From the NCBI GenBank assembly GCA_002189035.1, contig NEEC01000028.1, positions 155,001-219,000 of the forward strand: DNA of 64,000 nt, in the 5' to 3' direction. Source of the DNA: Utricularia gibba. Lineage: Eukaryota > Streptophyta > Magnoliopsida > Lamiales > Lentibulariaceae. This document shows, one piece after another, positions 1 through 8,947 of the stretch (within the stretch, counting starts at the first letter, position 1; the number at the start of each line of letters is the position of its first letter). Below the pieces are notes generated by a model. That model was not told the origin of the DNA. It searched no databases and saw nothing but the letters and a program-made list of their open reading frames with translations. The position numbers and the translations under genes are program-made.

Positions 1-640
1 TTCGAAAGAGCGGATTGAGTCTCTCTCTGCGGTGGCTGAGGATGTCGCAAGTTCGGATAGACACTTAACCTTAAGATAATTAGTTAGCCAAGCTAATATA
101 TCTCGAAAGGGTAAAACTTGACTAGGATGAATCAGATTAGGACCCATCATAGACCTTAACATGTTGATGTTACAGTATAGTATAGTATAGATCGAAGTCA
201 ATTCCATCATTACGGTAAATCTTAGATCAGACTCGATGCTTTTCAATACAGAGGCCATTTCCATAGCATAGCTTTCTCCAGAACTACAGAGCTGGCCCTA
301 AAGAGGCCTGAGAAGGGTGGAAAATCAAGGACTTCGGCAACGAGTTAACCCACTGTACCAATAGGCGAAAGAAGTGGAGTTACGGTATTCAGAATAGAAG
401 GACTGAACTGGAGCCATTGGAAGAGAGGTTTTTTCTATCTAACTTTGAGGATTCCCCAGGACAGCTAAAGGCAGAGAGAAAACCTTACAAGTTCTTTCCT
501 TGGCTTGGAGGAAACCCTGTCCTGTTCCACCTCCGGTCAGTCCCTGGCCCTAGCAACTAGGAGTTTTTTCTTGGTACTTGTCAAACAAAGCACTTAGCCT
601 TGGAGCAAAAAAGAATCGTAATAAGAACCAGAAGCCCCAT
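1..640. other. Unassigned spacer
   Basis: I see no gene or RNA gene here. The stretch has a short tandem TATAG run near 174-190. No long open frame was recognised. Confidence 0.5.
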
Positions 641-712
641 TCATGACTACCGCATTCCGGCCGTAGGAAAGAATGCGGTAGTCATGAAGCGGTAGTGTGA
701 ATGCGGTAGGGA
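641..712. repeat. Mosaic repeat (family A) with perfect hairpin
   Basis: Family A is a set of short words that recur across the window in shuffled order and in both orientations. Typical words are CCGGAATGCGGTAG, GACCAATTGAAGGCC, CTCGACCGTTAGGGA, GAGATCTTGAAACC and CTTCACACTACCGC, with their complements. At this locus 641-656 and 672-687 are perfect reverse complements, giving a 16-bp stem with a 15-nt loop. I do not recognise the family. Confidence 0.8.
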
Positions 713-1058
713 GAACTTGAGCGGATAACAGGGTTCCAAACCTTGGCTATCCCCCAAGGCGAAGGATGGATGGAATGAAGGCTCCTCTCCATAGCCCCTC
801 TATACTCTATATATAGACTATTAGTACCAAGCGCCTGATTTGGAAGCTTGCAGTGGAATGTCATAAAGAAAGAAAACGGAATGGCTCCCTTTGGTCGCGC
901 CTTTCACATAGAAACGAACTATCCAACAAGTAGGAATGGTAAAGAAAGAGATGCACTTTCTAGACACAGAATCCAGAGTTTTTTCGAGAAAAGGTCCCTT
1001 CCCTCAATATCATGATCGGGTCGACCAGGCCAGATCATGAGTGAATAGAAAATCGAAA
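713..1058. other. Spacer upstream of nad1
   Basis: No feature is recognised. It should hold the nad1 5-prime leader. Reading frames on the minus strand here are shadows without recognisable content. Confidence 0.4.
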
Positions 1059-1440
1059 ATGTACATAGCAGCTGAAATACTTGGAATAATTCTACCACTT
1101 CTACTAGGAGTAGCCTTTTTAGTGCTAGCTGAACGTAAAGTAATGGCTTTTGTGCAACGTCGAAAGGGTCCTGATGTAGTGGGATCGTTTGGATTGTTAC
1201 AACCTCTAGCAGATGGTTTGAAATTGATTCTAAAAGAACCCATTTCACCAAGTAGTGCTAATTTTTCCCTTTTTAGAATGGCTCCAGTGGCTACATTTAT
1301 GTTAAGTCTGGTCGCTTGGGCCGTTGTACCTTTTGATTATGGTATGGTATTGTCAGATCCGAACATAGGGCTACTTTATTTGTTTGCCATATCTTCACTA
1401 GGTGTTTATGGAATTATTATAGCAGGTCGGTCTAGTAATT
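1059..1440 (+). CDS. nad1: NADH dehydrogenase subunit 1, exon 1
   Basis: This is the first exon of complex I subunit 1, an inner-membrane protein of the proton-pumping and quinone-binding arm. It encodes about 127 residues beginning [17 protein letters not shown], followed by the conserved [19 protein letters not shown] quinone-site loop and further membrane segments. The frame stays open to a stop at 1440-1442, but homology ends at IIIAGRSSN, where the family continues with SKYAF, so the exon must be joined to exon 2 in trans. CGG in the last codons would be edited to UGG (Trp). I chose the genomic ATG at 1059. Many angiosperms use an edited ACG, and there is an in-frame GTG at 1041. The common N-terminus MYIAVPAEIL appears to lack VP here. 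Exons 2-5 are not in this window. Confidence 0.93.
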
Positions 1441-1724
1441 AGGGGGCGGCCGTTCGGTCGCCTATGATACTTGGACCAAAAGGTCAAAAATAGGTTTGTG
1501 CCGCAGGTGTTGAACGATCTACTCTACACAGGTGTGGGCTTACAGGGCTAGTGCTCATAAACCCTTTCTTTCATTCATCAATAGGGGGGATCGAGTTGTA
1601 GAAGTCAAAAAAAAAAAAAAGAGATCTTTCTATTCTTTTTATAGAAAGACAAAGATTCGCTGTCTTTTAACCGGCTCTTTTCTTCTGCTACTAAGGACCT
1701 ATATGATTTATGAAAGAGTTTGAG
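1441..1724 (+). other. nad1: nad1 intron 1, 5-prime half (trans-spliced)
   Basis: Sequence directly after exon 1 should be domain I of the first nad1 group II intron, which is split in all angiosperms. The extent is inferred. A run of 16 A occurs near 1605-1620. No partner half with domain V for nad1 is visible in the window. Confidence 0.55.
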
Positions 1725-1915
1725 AAGTAACTACTCGTTTCATTAAACAAAAGTGAAATACTCGTTACACTATCGTTTCATTCGCTTCTATACTCGATTC
1801 ACAATATTCCGTTACGCTCTTTCTACTCCGTTGTTTCATCTCGTGATTCTTGACTCGCTTCACTAACTCTTTCCTCTCCTTTCAGTCGAGCACTTCGTTC
1901 CTCAATTAGGAAAGA
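1725..1915 (+). repeat. TACTCG-word repeat (family B)
   Basis: Family B consists of recurring words such as TACTCGTTTC, TTCTACTCG, ATACTCGTTACG and CTCGCTTCA at irregular spacing. This locus ends with family A words (GTCGAGCACTTCGTTCCTC). Similar tracts lie near 5830, 8031, 34660, 53970, 61600 and 62300. Confidence 0.7.
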
Positions 1916-3010
1916 TCGTTGGGTCCATGAAATTCCGAGGAATAATGGTAGGTTTGAAGCAGTTGAGATTCAGGCTGGACGGTTTGAAGGATAAGTGAGT
2001 TGAGGCCGGATGGAATGAAGTTCCGTTTTGAGCTACAACGTTTCTTTCGCAAGAACGTTGTAGGCGCTACTCCACTTCATGGACCCTGCGAATCCGTAAA
2101 TCTGAGGAGCATGCCGCAACTAAAGGATGGTTCCCTATGCATTTCATTCTTTCCGGAAGGGAAAAAAGTACCCCCATCATAGTGAACCTCTCCTTGTGAT
2201 CGGGATGAGGCGCTATGGTTTTGCCCAGCCGGGAGGCGGATCGAATCGGAGTTTCCTTAGGTAGCCAGCGACCTACAGTGTTCCTTACACTTCCGTGCTT
2301 GGTGAAGAAGAAGCGAACAAAGGTACGCTTGCTTGCTGTCATGTTCACAGTCGCGAACTGGAATCGCTAGCCAGCTAGGTAAGATTGGAGCTAGAATGGT
2401 CGAGAACATATTACCCAACTTAGGGGACAAGGGGCGGAACGACCTCTCGATCTACTTTCAGCAGCCCAGGAAGAAAAACGTCGTCTAGGCGTTCCCTCTT
2501 GCCTCAATTTAATCGATCCTACGTCTAGGACGTTGTCTGGGCCAAGAGCCATAGTTCGTTGCTGTTTCCATTTGGTTCTTTCTTTCTCGTTGTTGATACC
2601 GGCAAGACCCAGCCAGATGATGTCTGCTGGTTGGTAGTGAGAAGACTCAGAGTACCTGCATACCCAAAAAGGGGCGCTGGTTAAAAAACAATCATTGGAT
2701 TTTCTTTCTTGCTCGACCTTAGCAGCGTGAAAAGAGTCTATCTATCTGCCTAGCTTTGGTAGATTTCCCCCAACGCAATCCACAGAAATTCCACAAATCC
2801 CTTGGTAGATAAGTCCGACGATTCAGCTGCAGTGCGGATATTGAAGCTTCTCCGTCTGGTGGATCTGATCTATAGTGGCGTGGGCAATACATACCAAAAG
2901 GTTCTTTGTTTGAAAGGGGGTGAGAAAGAAAGGAGCAGAGGCAGAGTGAAGGAGATGACGAATAAGCTACACGATCTCAGCGGCGGGATTTTCTGTTTCC
3001 ATGATGTTTC
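1916..3010. other. Unassigned spacer
   Basis: No gene was recognised. It contains one GGCGCTATGGTTTTGCCC word (2209-2226) that recurs at 7589 and 21550. Short open frames at 2067-2348 (minus) and 2802-3044 (plus) show no family resemblance. Confidence 0.45.
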
Positions 3011-3844
3011 ATGGGAAAAATGTTTGGGGAATTATGGGATGTAGTAAGTGCCTTTGTAGACCAACCTCTTGTCGCGGGGCAAGAGATCGGGCACCAGAAT
3101 CCACCACTCGAAGTGGTTTCTAATCAACCGCATTCCGGCCTCAGGCCTGAATTTGATGCATCAACTTTGGACTTAGGTCGATTAGAAGTGGATCAGAGAC
3201 TTGTTGTCCCTCCCAATACCCATTTGCGGGATATTGTCACATCAGTCGATATTGCTTATTCGGTGGTACCATCAGGTGGGACTGTCTTGCCTCAAACGGG
3301 GGCCCAGGGAGGCCACTCGGTCCACGAAGCCTCGCTAAACTGGGAAGCAGGGGCGTCGTCTAGACCGTGGCAAACCCAATCGTCCTTTAATGCGGATTCT
3401 TATGATTGCCTTACCCGGCTTTTAGAATCGCTTCCGGAACCCGGCGACGAAGCAAGTTTTCTTCCAACGGCCCTTGAGGCTGTCCTTCCAGAACCGGAAA
3501 TTCCGGATGACCTACGATTGGTCGAGCTGAAAAACTGCTTGAGAATTTTTCAGATAGGAAAAAACACAGATGAAGATCTTCTGACTTTCGATCGGCAGTG
3601 CGTGAAGGCCGTTCTTATAGAAAAAGAAGTCGAGGCGGCGTTAATCTTGGACGGCCTTGACCCCCGTCTAATCAGTCTTCATAGACATGAAATCAGAAAC
3701 GTCCTCTTCATCTATCGTGATGACTTTGTTTCTGAACCAACACTCTCAAGCTATATCAATCAAATCCAGACTGTAGGGACTAGGAATTGCACACCCTATC
3801 ATCGGATATTAAGGGCCATTAGAAACTATGATATAATCTTCTAG
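3011..3844 (+). CDS. orf277, chimeric frame with cox2-like segment
   Basis: This is an open frame of 277 codons of unknown function. Residues about 48-90 resemble the intermembrane domain of cytochrome oxidase subunit 2: FDASTLDLGRLEVDQ, then RLVVPPNTHLRDIVTS, then VVPSGG and LPQTGA. These parallel the family stretches [24 protein letters not shown] and LIPQTGEA in the same order. The Cu-A ligands further on are absent, so it cannot act as COX2. Residues about 40-46 (PHSGLRP) are encoded by a family A repeat word. The C-terminal half, roughly 150 charged residues, is unrecognised and has no obvious membrane segment. The frame has no stop and could start at 3011 or the ATG at 3020. Such mosaics of respiratory-gene pieces and unknown sequence are typical of frames linked to cytoplasmic male sterility, but expression is unknown. 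It lies upstream of rpl10 on the same strand. Confidence 0.6.
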   Translation: MGKMFGELWDVVSAFVDQPLVAGQEIGHQNPPLEVVSNQPHSGLRPEFDASTLDLGRLEVDQRLVVPPNTHLRDIVTSVDIAYSVVPSGGTVLPQTGAQGGHSVHEASLNWEAGASSRPWQTQSSFNADSYDCLTRLLESLPEPGDEASFLPTALEAVLPEPEIPDDLRLVELKNCLRIFQIGKNTDEDLLTFDRQCVKAVLIEKEVEAALILDGLDPRLISLHRHEIRNVLFIYRDDFVSEPTLSSYINQIQTVGTRNCTPYHRILRAIRNYDIIF

Positions 3845-3894
3845 TTATAGTGGTTCTGGAGGTAGAAGAGGATCGATGGAATTGAGTTGTTGTG

Positions 3895-3996
3895 TTGAAG
3901 TGGAGGATGGACCGAAGGCCGGAGGGCGGATGGTTTGAGGGCTCGACCGTTAGGGACCGGCCGGAATGCAGTAGGTTTTCATGCGGTAGTGTGAAA
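3895..3996 (+). repeat. Mosaic repeat (family A)
   Basis: Contains GAAGGCCGGAGG, CTCGACCGTTAGGGACCGG, CCGGAATGCAGTAGG and GCGGTAGTGTGAAAG. It directly precedes the leader shared by rpl10 and orf241. Confidence 0.75.
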
Positions 3997-4031
3997 GAGC
4001 TATGGTTGTAAAGGATAAGAAAAGGAGGAGT
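3996..4031 (+). repeat. Leader segment shared with orf241 region
   Basis: About 36 nt beginning AGAGCTATGGTTGTAAAGG are identical to the reverse complement of 28161-28196. Here it lies about 60-90 bp upstream of the rpl10 frame. The other copy lies upstream of orf241. It may be a transplanted 5-prime region. Confidence 0.75.
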
Positions 4032-4086
4032 AGGAGCAGTCTTCGTAGCATAGAAAAGAAGTGCTCGACTGAAAGGAGAGGAACCT

Positions 4087-4569
4087 GTGCCATTTTCCGT
4101 GGAGTTTCTAATTATGCCATTCGAAAGAAGTATTCTACAGAAAAAAAGCCTGTTACGAGTAAGTTCCGAAGAAAGATCTACAGAGATTCTTATCTCATTC
4201 CATTCCAGTGGCTCAACCAGTAACCAATGGCGAAAACTCAAAAATCCATGGTTTCCCGGTAGAACCCTATTTCGCCCAAGTTGTTTCGAAACCGGAAAAA
4301 AGAAGCGGTTTTTCGCACAGCTTGCTCATAGTGCAGGTCCCACTTGTATATTGTATTTGGCCGAAGAAGCATCAGACAGGTTGGAGTTCTTACCTTCTTG
4401 GGACTCCATGGACCAAGATCTTATTTTCTTAGTTGGTCAATACCGATCCACTTTAGCAGATCATATCGATGTTGAAAAAGCTTCACATTTTTATGAATTG
4501 GAAACATCTCTTTTCCATTTCTATTTACCCAGTTCATATCTTTCTTTCGTGTGTTCCCGGGAGGTTTGA
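4087..4569 (+). CDS. rpl10: Mitochondrial ribosomal protein L10
   Basis: The frame encodes up to 160 residues. From about residue 49 on (QWRKLKN, then FPGRTLFRPS, then FFAQLAHSAGPTCILYL, then DQDLIFLVGQYRST and VEKASHFYELETS) it fits the organelle-encoded L10 of land plants, a stalk-base protein of the large ribosomal subunit. The assignment rests on remembered family features, not a search. The start is uncertain: ATG 4087 and ATG 4114 are both in frame. Another open frame (4002-4223) overlaps the 5-prime part. The stop is at 4567-4569, and a family A repeat follows at once. The gene sits between orf277 and nad6 on the same strand. Confidence 0.7.
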   Translation: MPFSVEFLIMPFERSILQKKSLLRVSSEERSTEILISFHSSGSTSNQWRKLKNPWFPGRTLFRPSCFETGKKKRFFAQLAHSAGPTCILYLAEEASDRLEFLPSWDSMDQDLIFLVGQYRSTLADHIDVEKASHFYELETSLFHFYLPSSYLSFVCSREV

Positions 4570-4716
4570 AGTACTCGACTGAAAGGAGAGGGCGGTTCTA
4601 GCGCGACCGTTAGTACGAGGTTCGAAGACCTCTCCCTATCGCCGGAGGTTTGAAGAACTCGACCGTTAGTACGAGGGACCAATTGAAGGCCAGAGGCCGG
4701 AATGCGGGAGTCAGGA
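4570..4716 (+). repeat. Mosaic repeat (family A)
   Basis: Contains GTACTCGACTGAAAGGAGAG, GACCTCTCCCTATCGCCGG, GAACTCGACCGTTAGTACG and CCAATTGAAGGCCAGAGG. A 48-nt part starting near 4619 recurs at 6754. Confidence 0.8.
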
Positions 4717-5148
4717 AGATCTCTTCAATCTCAAAACCATCGATTCTAGCATGCCTTTCGCATACATTCCTATGCATGTGCATGTTAGGACAATTCTACC
4801 AGAAACCTATGTTGTTAGGTAAAAATGAGTTTTGTACATACTTCCTACTGAAGTTTGAATGCTCGTTCAGTTGGTTACGAGGAATTACCCTCCGTCCAAT
4901 CCTGTTTAACCAATATCCGAATACAAAGGGGGGTGGTAGGGGGAATCAGCGGAAAGGCAAACGAACCAAGCGAGTGTGCAGTCTGGTCATGTCTTGTGAG
5001 ATTCCGTAAGTCACTCAGTGCCTAACAAGAGTTTCTTCTTGTATGGTTGAAGAAAATGAAATAGGAACAACCGCGCTGGTCGTAATAGATCGACTTTCAT
5101 GCTGAAGCAAGAACTAGCATGAAAGTTTTCAGGGAAGGACGACGTACT
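4717..5148. other. Spacer between rpl10 and nad6
   Basis: No gene recognised. It should contain the nad6 leader. The word CGTAAGTCACTC near 5006 recurs at 7222 upstream of nad2 exon 1. Confidence 0.45.
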
Positions 5149-5766
5149 ATGATACTTTCTGTTTTGTCGAGCCCTGCTTTGGTCTCTGGTTTGATGGTTG
5201 TACGTGCAAAAAATCCGGTACATTCCGTTTTGTTTCCCATCCCAGTCTTTCGCAATACTTCCGGGTTACTTCTTTTCTTAGGTCTCGACTTTTTCGCTAT
5301 GATCTTCCCAGTAGTTCATATAGGAGCTATAGCCGTTTCATTCCTATTCGTTGTTATGATGTTCAATATTCAAATAGCAGAGATTCACGAAGAAGTATTG
5401 CGCTATTTACCAGTGAGTGGTATTATTGGACTTCTTTTTTGGTGGGAAATGTTCTTCATTTGTGAGTTTGAAAGCATTCCATTACTACCAACCAAAAGAA
5501 ATACGACCTCTCTGAGATATACGGTTTATGCCGAAAAGGTACGAAGTTGGACTAATTTGGAAACATTGGGCAATTTACTTTATACCTACTATTTCGTCTG
5601 GTTTTTGGTTCCTAGTCTTATTTTATTAGTAGCCATGATTGGGGCTATAGTACTAACTATGCATAGGACCACTAAGGTGAAAAGACAGGATGTATTCCGA
5701 CGAAATGCTATTGATTTTAGGAGGACTATAATGAGGAGGCCGACAGACACACTCACGATCGACTAA
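5149..5766 (+). CDS. nad6: NADH dehydrogenase subunit 6
   Basis: Complete complex I subunit 6 of 205 residues, a membrane protein of the proton-pumping arm. It begins MILSVLSSPALVSGLMVVRA and shows about five hydrophobic helices, including FLGLDFFAMIFPVVHIGAIA and SFLFVVMMFNIQ, the conserved helix with a pi-bulge. It ends RPTDTLTID. An upstream in-frame ATG at 5119 would add ten residues, but family members start at the MILSVLSS Met, so 5149 was chosen. It lies between rpl10 and sdh3, all on the plus strand. Confidence 0.96.
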   Translation: MILSVLSSPALVSGLMVVRAKNPVHSVLFPIPVFRNTSGLLLFLGLDFFAMIFPVVHIGAIAVSFLFVVMMFNIQIAEIHEEVLRYLPVSGIIGLLFWWEMFFICEFESIPLLPTKRNTTSLRYTVYAEKVRSWTNLETLGNLLYTYYFVWFLVPSLILLVAMIGAIVLTMHRTTKVKRQDVFRRNAIDFRRTIMRRPTDTLTID

Positions 5767-5829
5767 AAAAAAGGCAAGTAGCTTTCTTGGTTCGAATCCA
5801 ATTCGTTCAGATGTCAGCAACCTGATCCT

Positions 5830-5940
5830 TGCTCGATTATACTCGCTACATCTTCACACTCTTTCTACTCGACTATACTACTACTTGTTTCATCTCGTTT
5901 CTATACTCGTTACGTAAACTTCACTCGTTGGGTTTTGAGA
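5830..5940 (+). repeat. TACTCG-word repeat (family B)
   Basis: Contains CTTTCTACTCGACTATAC, ATCTCGTTTCTATACTCG and CGTAAACTTCACTCGTTGGG, close variants of the 8031 and 53970 copies. Confidence 0.7.
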
Positions 5941-6314
5941 TGAAGGGTCACTGAACTACCGGTTTGATTCAAACCGGGAATAAAGAAACTCACTTGGGCA
6001 ATTGAGTTAGCGCCACAAAGGCTGGAATGCAGGCGCTATAGAATTGCAAAACCATTGCGGTTCAGAAGAATAGCGCATCGCATTCTATTAGAACAGGGCA
6101 ACTCAGGATAAACCCCTGGCTTATTTTCTTAAGGAAATCCAGGCAAAGGGAACTAGGTCCAGTCAACCCACTCTATCGATAACGCCATGTTGGAATACAA
6201 GCTTTTTTTAGATTCACGTCTGGTATCAGACCAGATAGATCTTTTGAGTGAGAGAATTTTCTTTTCGGTATAACGCTCCGCGAGCAGAGCGAATGCACTC
6301 AAATCCCTTATAAT
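5941..6314. other. Spacer upstream of sdh3
   Basis: No gene recognised. It carries a GCGCTATAGAATTGCAAAACC word near 6030, one of a loose set built on GCGCTAT. Confidence 0.45.
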
Positions 6315-6629
6315 ATGAATATCCTTCGACCGTTATCTCCTCATCTTCCTATTTATAAGCCACAGCTTACTTCGACGTTTCCAATTTCCAATAGAATCTC
6401 CGGAGCTTTCCTAGCCACTATCGTTTTCTTTTTTTATCTTCTTTGTCTTAAAATAGGTTTGATTTGCTTCACCTATGAGAATGTCTACCAATTTTTCTTT
6501 TATTCATCAAAGCTCATCCTAATCTCCGTCGAGATTACTGCCTTAGCCCTGTCATACCATATAACTAATGGAGTTCGTCATTTATTGACGGATTTTTCTG
6601 GATTTGGACGAAAAAGAAATTGGAAATGA
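6315..6629 (+). CDS. sdh3: Succinate dehydrogenase subunit 3
   Basis: Membrane anchor of complex II, 104 residues, close to the usual size. It begins MNILRPLSPHLPIYKPQLTS and has three hydrophobic helices. The helix ALALSYHITNGVRHLLTD carries the haem-ligand region with its His. In the N-terminal motif the usual S-H-R-I-S-G reads S-N-R-I-S-G, an Asn in place of a conserved His near the quinone site. C-to-U editing would not restore His from AAT. The frame is open and complete, so the gene looks intact but with an altered key position. Nuclear relocation of sdh3 is common in angiosperms, so retention here is informative. Confidence 0.93.
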   Translation: MNILRPLSPHLPIYKPQLTSTFPISNRISGAFLATIVFFFYLLCLKIGLICFTYENVYQFFFYSSKLILISVEITALALSYHITNGVRHLLTDFSGFGRKRNWK

Positions 6630-6744
6630 CTGTTCACTACCATTTTTTGAATTTCTTTTTTTCTTATGAAATGCAACAACGACGCGTTGATAGCTCTCTT
6701 CTGCCCGTAGAAGCTGACATCAGGCTATTGGTCTTTTATCTGCA

Positions 6745-6873
6745 CCGACCGGAAGGTTCGAAGACCTCTCCCTATCGCCGGAGGTTTGAAGAACTCGACC
6801 GAAAGGGAGAGGAACCAATTGAATCCCTCTTCCTATCGGTCGCGTTCCTACGGCCGGAATGCGGTAGTGTGAA
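6745..6873 (+). repeat. Mosaic repeat (family A)
   Basis: Contains GGTTCGAAGACCTCTCCC, GAAGAACTCGACCGAAAGG, TCGGTCGCGTTCCTACGGCC and GGAATGCGGTAGTGTGAAG. It shares a 48-nt block with 4619 onward. Confidence 0.8.
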
Positions 6874-7284
6874 GGTAGGGTATGTTTGGGATGAACTCGC
6901 AAAGACTCGACCCGGGTTCCCTTGTAGAGTGGCGTCTTTTAGTTGACTCCACTTTCTCAGTGGAACGAAAAAAGAGTTTGAACTCTTTTGGTTTCCTTTT
7001 TGCCACGCGGGGCGGCTATCCGCATGTGTCCCAAAGTGACGTCCATTTTTTGGGTATACTCGATCAAAAAAATGGTTTGGAATTCGACCTCCCGCTATTC
7101 ACATTGCCCTTTTTTTTATTGAGCTCGGTGTGGAATCACCATCATTACACATTCATTCTTGGTCTGGCTGCTGGTCTAGGGAGCCTTCCTAGCCGCGTGC
7201 AACCTACTCGCTGAAGACCGTAACGTAAGTCACTCTGTGCTCCATACAGGGAAAATGAAAGCATAATTCGTTGGGATCCTCCCA
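6874..7284. other. Spacer upstream of nad2 exon 1
   Basis: An open frame of 110 codons (6882-7214, plus) fills most of it, but I do not recognise the product and its first part overlaps the repeat. It should contain the nad2 leader. Confidence 0.4.
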
Positions 7285-7437
7285 ATGTTCAATCTTTTTT
7301 TAGCGGTTTCCCCAGAGATTTTTCTCATGTTTGCAACCTTCATTTTGCTCATTCATGGAGTTGTATTTAGTACCTCTAAGAAATATGATTATCCGCCGTT
7401 AGTCAGTAATGTGGGTTGGCTTGGATTACTTAGTGTT
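7285..7437 (+). CDS. nad2: NADH dehydrogenase subunit 2, exon 1
   Basis: First exon of complex I subunit 2, a large membrane protein related to cation antiporters. It encodes 51 residues from MFNLFLAVSPEIF to NVGWLGLLSV. The exon is exactly 153 nt and ends at GTT, after which the frame leaves the family sequence. It continues with exon 2 (LITLLLLAAG) after a cis group II intron. Exons 1-2 are on the plus strand and exons 3-5 on the minus strand from 19735, so exon 2 and exon 3 must be joined by trans-splicing. Confidence 0.94.
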
Positions 7438-8539
7438 GCGCGCCTAGGAGGGCTGCGCGCTTTGGGATGCTCCTCCGTTATTATCGTCCAGCTCCCTAAC
7501 CTAATGCGGCACCGGGTTTGGACCGCAGGGACCATAGCATGGGGGGACGTCACATCCTTTTGCCGCCGCAAGGCTGGCTAATCGTACGCAGCAGGCGCTA
7601 TGGTTTTGCCCTGGTTCTGGAAGGCACATGAGTTCGAACGCTATGTTGAATGTGCGACTGACACTACACTACGTAGGTACCAGTGCAGGTGAGGCGTCGG
7701 TCGGTCCTAGAAACGGCGGCAGCGGCGCGAGGAGTTAACGACCAGACGTGCTGCAACCTAGGGATCACCAGGCTCGAGAGACCTCTATAGGGATCGGGGG
7801 GGCATAGCACAATTCCTCTTGGAGGAGGGTTTTTTGCCCGGGTGACTGATCCTGCCATAATGTACTCCTATCTATACACCGGTAACCGAAGTCGAGCATA
7901 CATACTTTTTTCTTCATGCGTGAATAGCCGGGAGGAAAGAAAGGGCGGTAGATGATAATGAGAAAAGGCACCGCGTCTGGACGGGCGGAATGGATGAGCG
8001 AAAGGTGCTATGGAATTGCTGAGTTGCCAAAATATCTTATTCCGCTCTTTCTACTCGACTACTTGTTTCATCTCGTTTCTATACTCGTTACGTAAACTTC
8101 ACTCGTTCCCTAACGCAAACCCCCCTACCGCATTCCGGCCGTAGGAACGCGACCGATAGGGACCAATTGAAGGCCAGAGGCCGGAATGCGGGAGTCAGGA
8201 GTCCCTAACGGTCGAGCACTTCGTTCCTCAATTAGCATAGATCGTTGGGTGGACTACGTTCAGAGCACTGGATAGATAGGGAATTGAAAGAGAGAGCTAG
8301 CCTATTCGTTATGGGGAATCAATGCTCCGGACCGAATAGAGCTTACCTACGGCACCTGGCTTTCATAGGGCTGGGATAGTGGCGCCCATTCAACATCAGT
8401 TCCGAAAGGGTTCGGTCCTGCTGGAGGGCCCACGACGTGATCGGTCCGCTAGTTCACGCAAATCCGAAGAAGTTATCACGGACGAGCCACATGCAGGGAA
8501 ACTTGCACGCGTGGTTCTGGCCGGGCTTTCCTGAGGTAT
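7438..8539 (+). other. nad2: nad2 group II intron 1 (cis)
   Basis: Intron of about 1.1 kb between exons 1 and 2. It starts GCGCGCCTAGG after the exon. It ends ...GAGGTAT, and a domain V-like hairpin lies at about 8482-8519 (GAGCCACATGCAGGG, then TTGCACGCGTGGTTCT). No maturase frame is present. A family B plus family A repeat block of about 200 bp (8031-8234) sits inside the intron. Confidence 0.85.
8031..8234. repeat. Repeat block inside nad2 intron 1
   Basis: 8031-8140 is identical over 110 nt to 53970-54079 in direct orientation. It joins family B words (CTACTCGACTACTTG) to family A words (CCCCTACCGCATTCCGGCC). The rest, to 8234, is family A in mixed orientation. Confidence 0.9.
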
Positions 8540-8947
8540 CTAATAACCTTGCTTCTGCTCGCCGCTGGCGCACCTCTCCTAACTATTGCCTATGTATTCT
8601 GGAATAATCTTTTTAGGAGGGACAATTTGACATATTTCTGCCAAATCCTTCTATTATGTTGTACGGCTGGTACCATTTCGATGTGTTTCGATTCTTCCGA
8701 ACAAGAGAGGTTTGATGCTTTTGAATTCATTGTATTAATTCCACTTCCTACTCGCAGTATGCTCTTTATGATCTCGGCTTATGATTCAATTGCCATGTAT
8801 TTAGCTATTGAGCCTCAAAGTTTATGTTTTTATGTGATCGCAGCATCAAAAAGAAAGTCTGAATTTTCCACGGAAGCCGGCTCGAAATATTTCATCTTAG
8901 GTGCATTTTCCTCGGGAATATTATTGTTTGGGTACGACCGGACAACT
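8540..8947 (+). CDS. nad2: NADH dehydrogenase subunit 2, exon 2
   Basis: Encodes LITLLLLAAGAPLLTIAY through FDSSEQERFDAFEFIVLIPL and SEFSTEAGSKYFILGAFSSG to LLFGYDRTT. The 5-prime edge follows the domain V/VI end ...GAGGTAT at 8539. The 3-prime edge is approximate: homology fades after GYDRTT, where exon 3 (MIYGSTGATHFDQ) should be joined in trans. The frame runs on to a stop near 8981 with unrelated residues, as expected for intron sequence. Several codons look like editing sites. Confidence 0.93.

Noticed and set aside
1041-1058. GTG start for nad1
   Set aside because: The residues before MYIA are unlike the family; ATG 1059 fits.
6882-7214. 110-codon frame upstream of nad2
   Set aside because: Its start lies in repeat sequence and no family likeness was seen; left as spacer.
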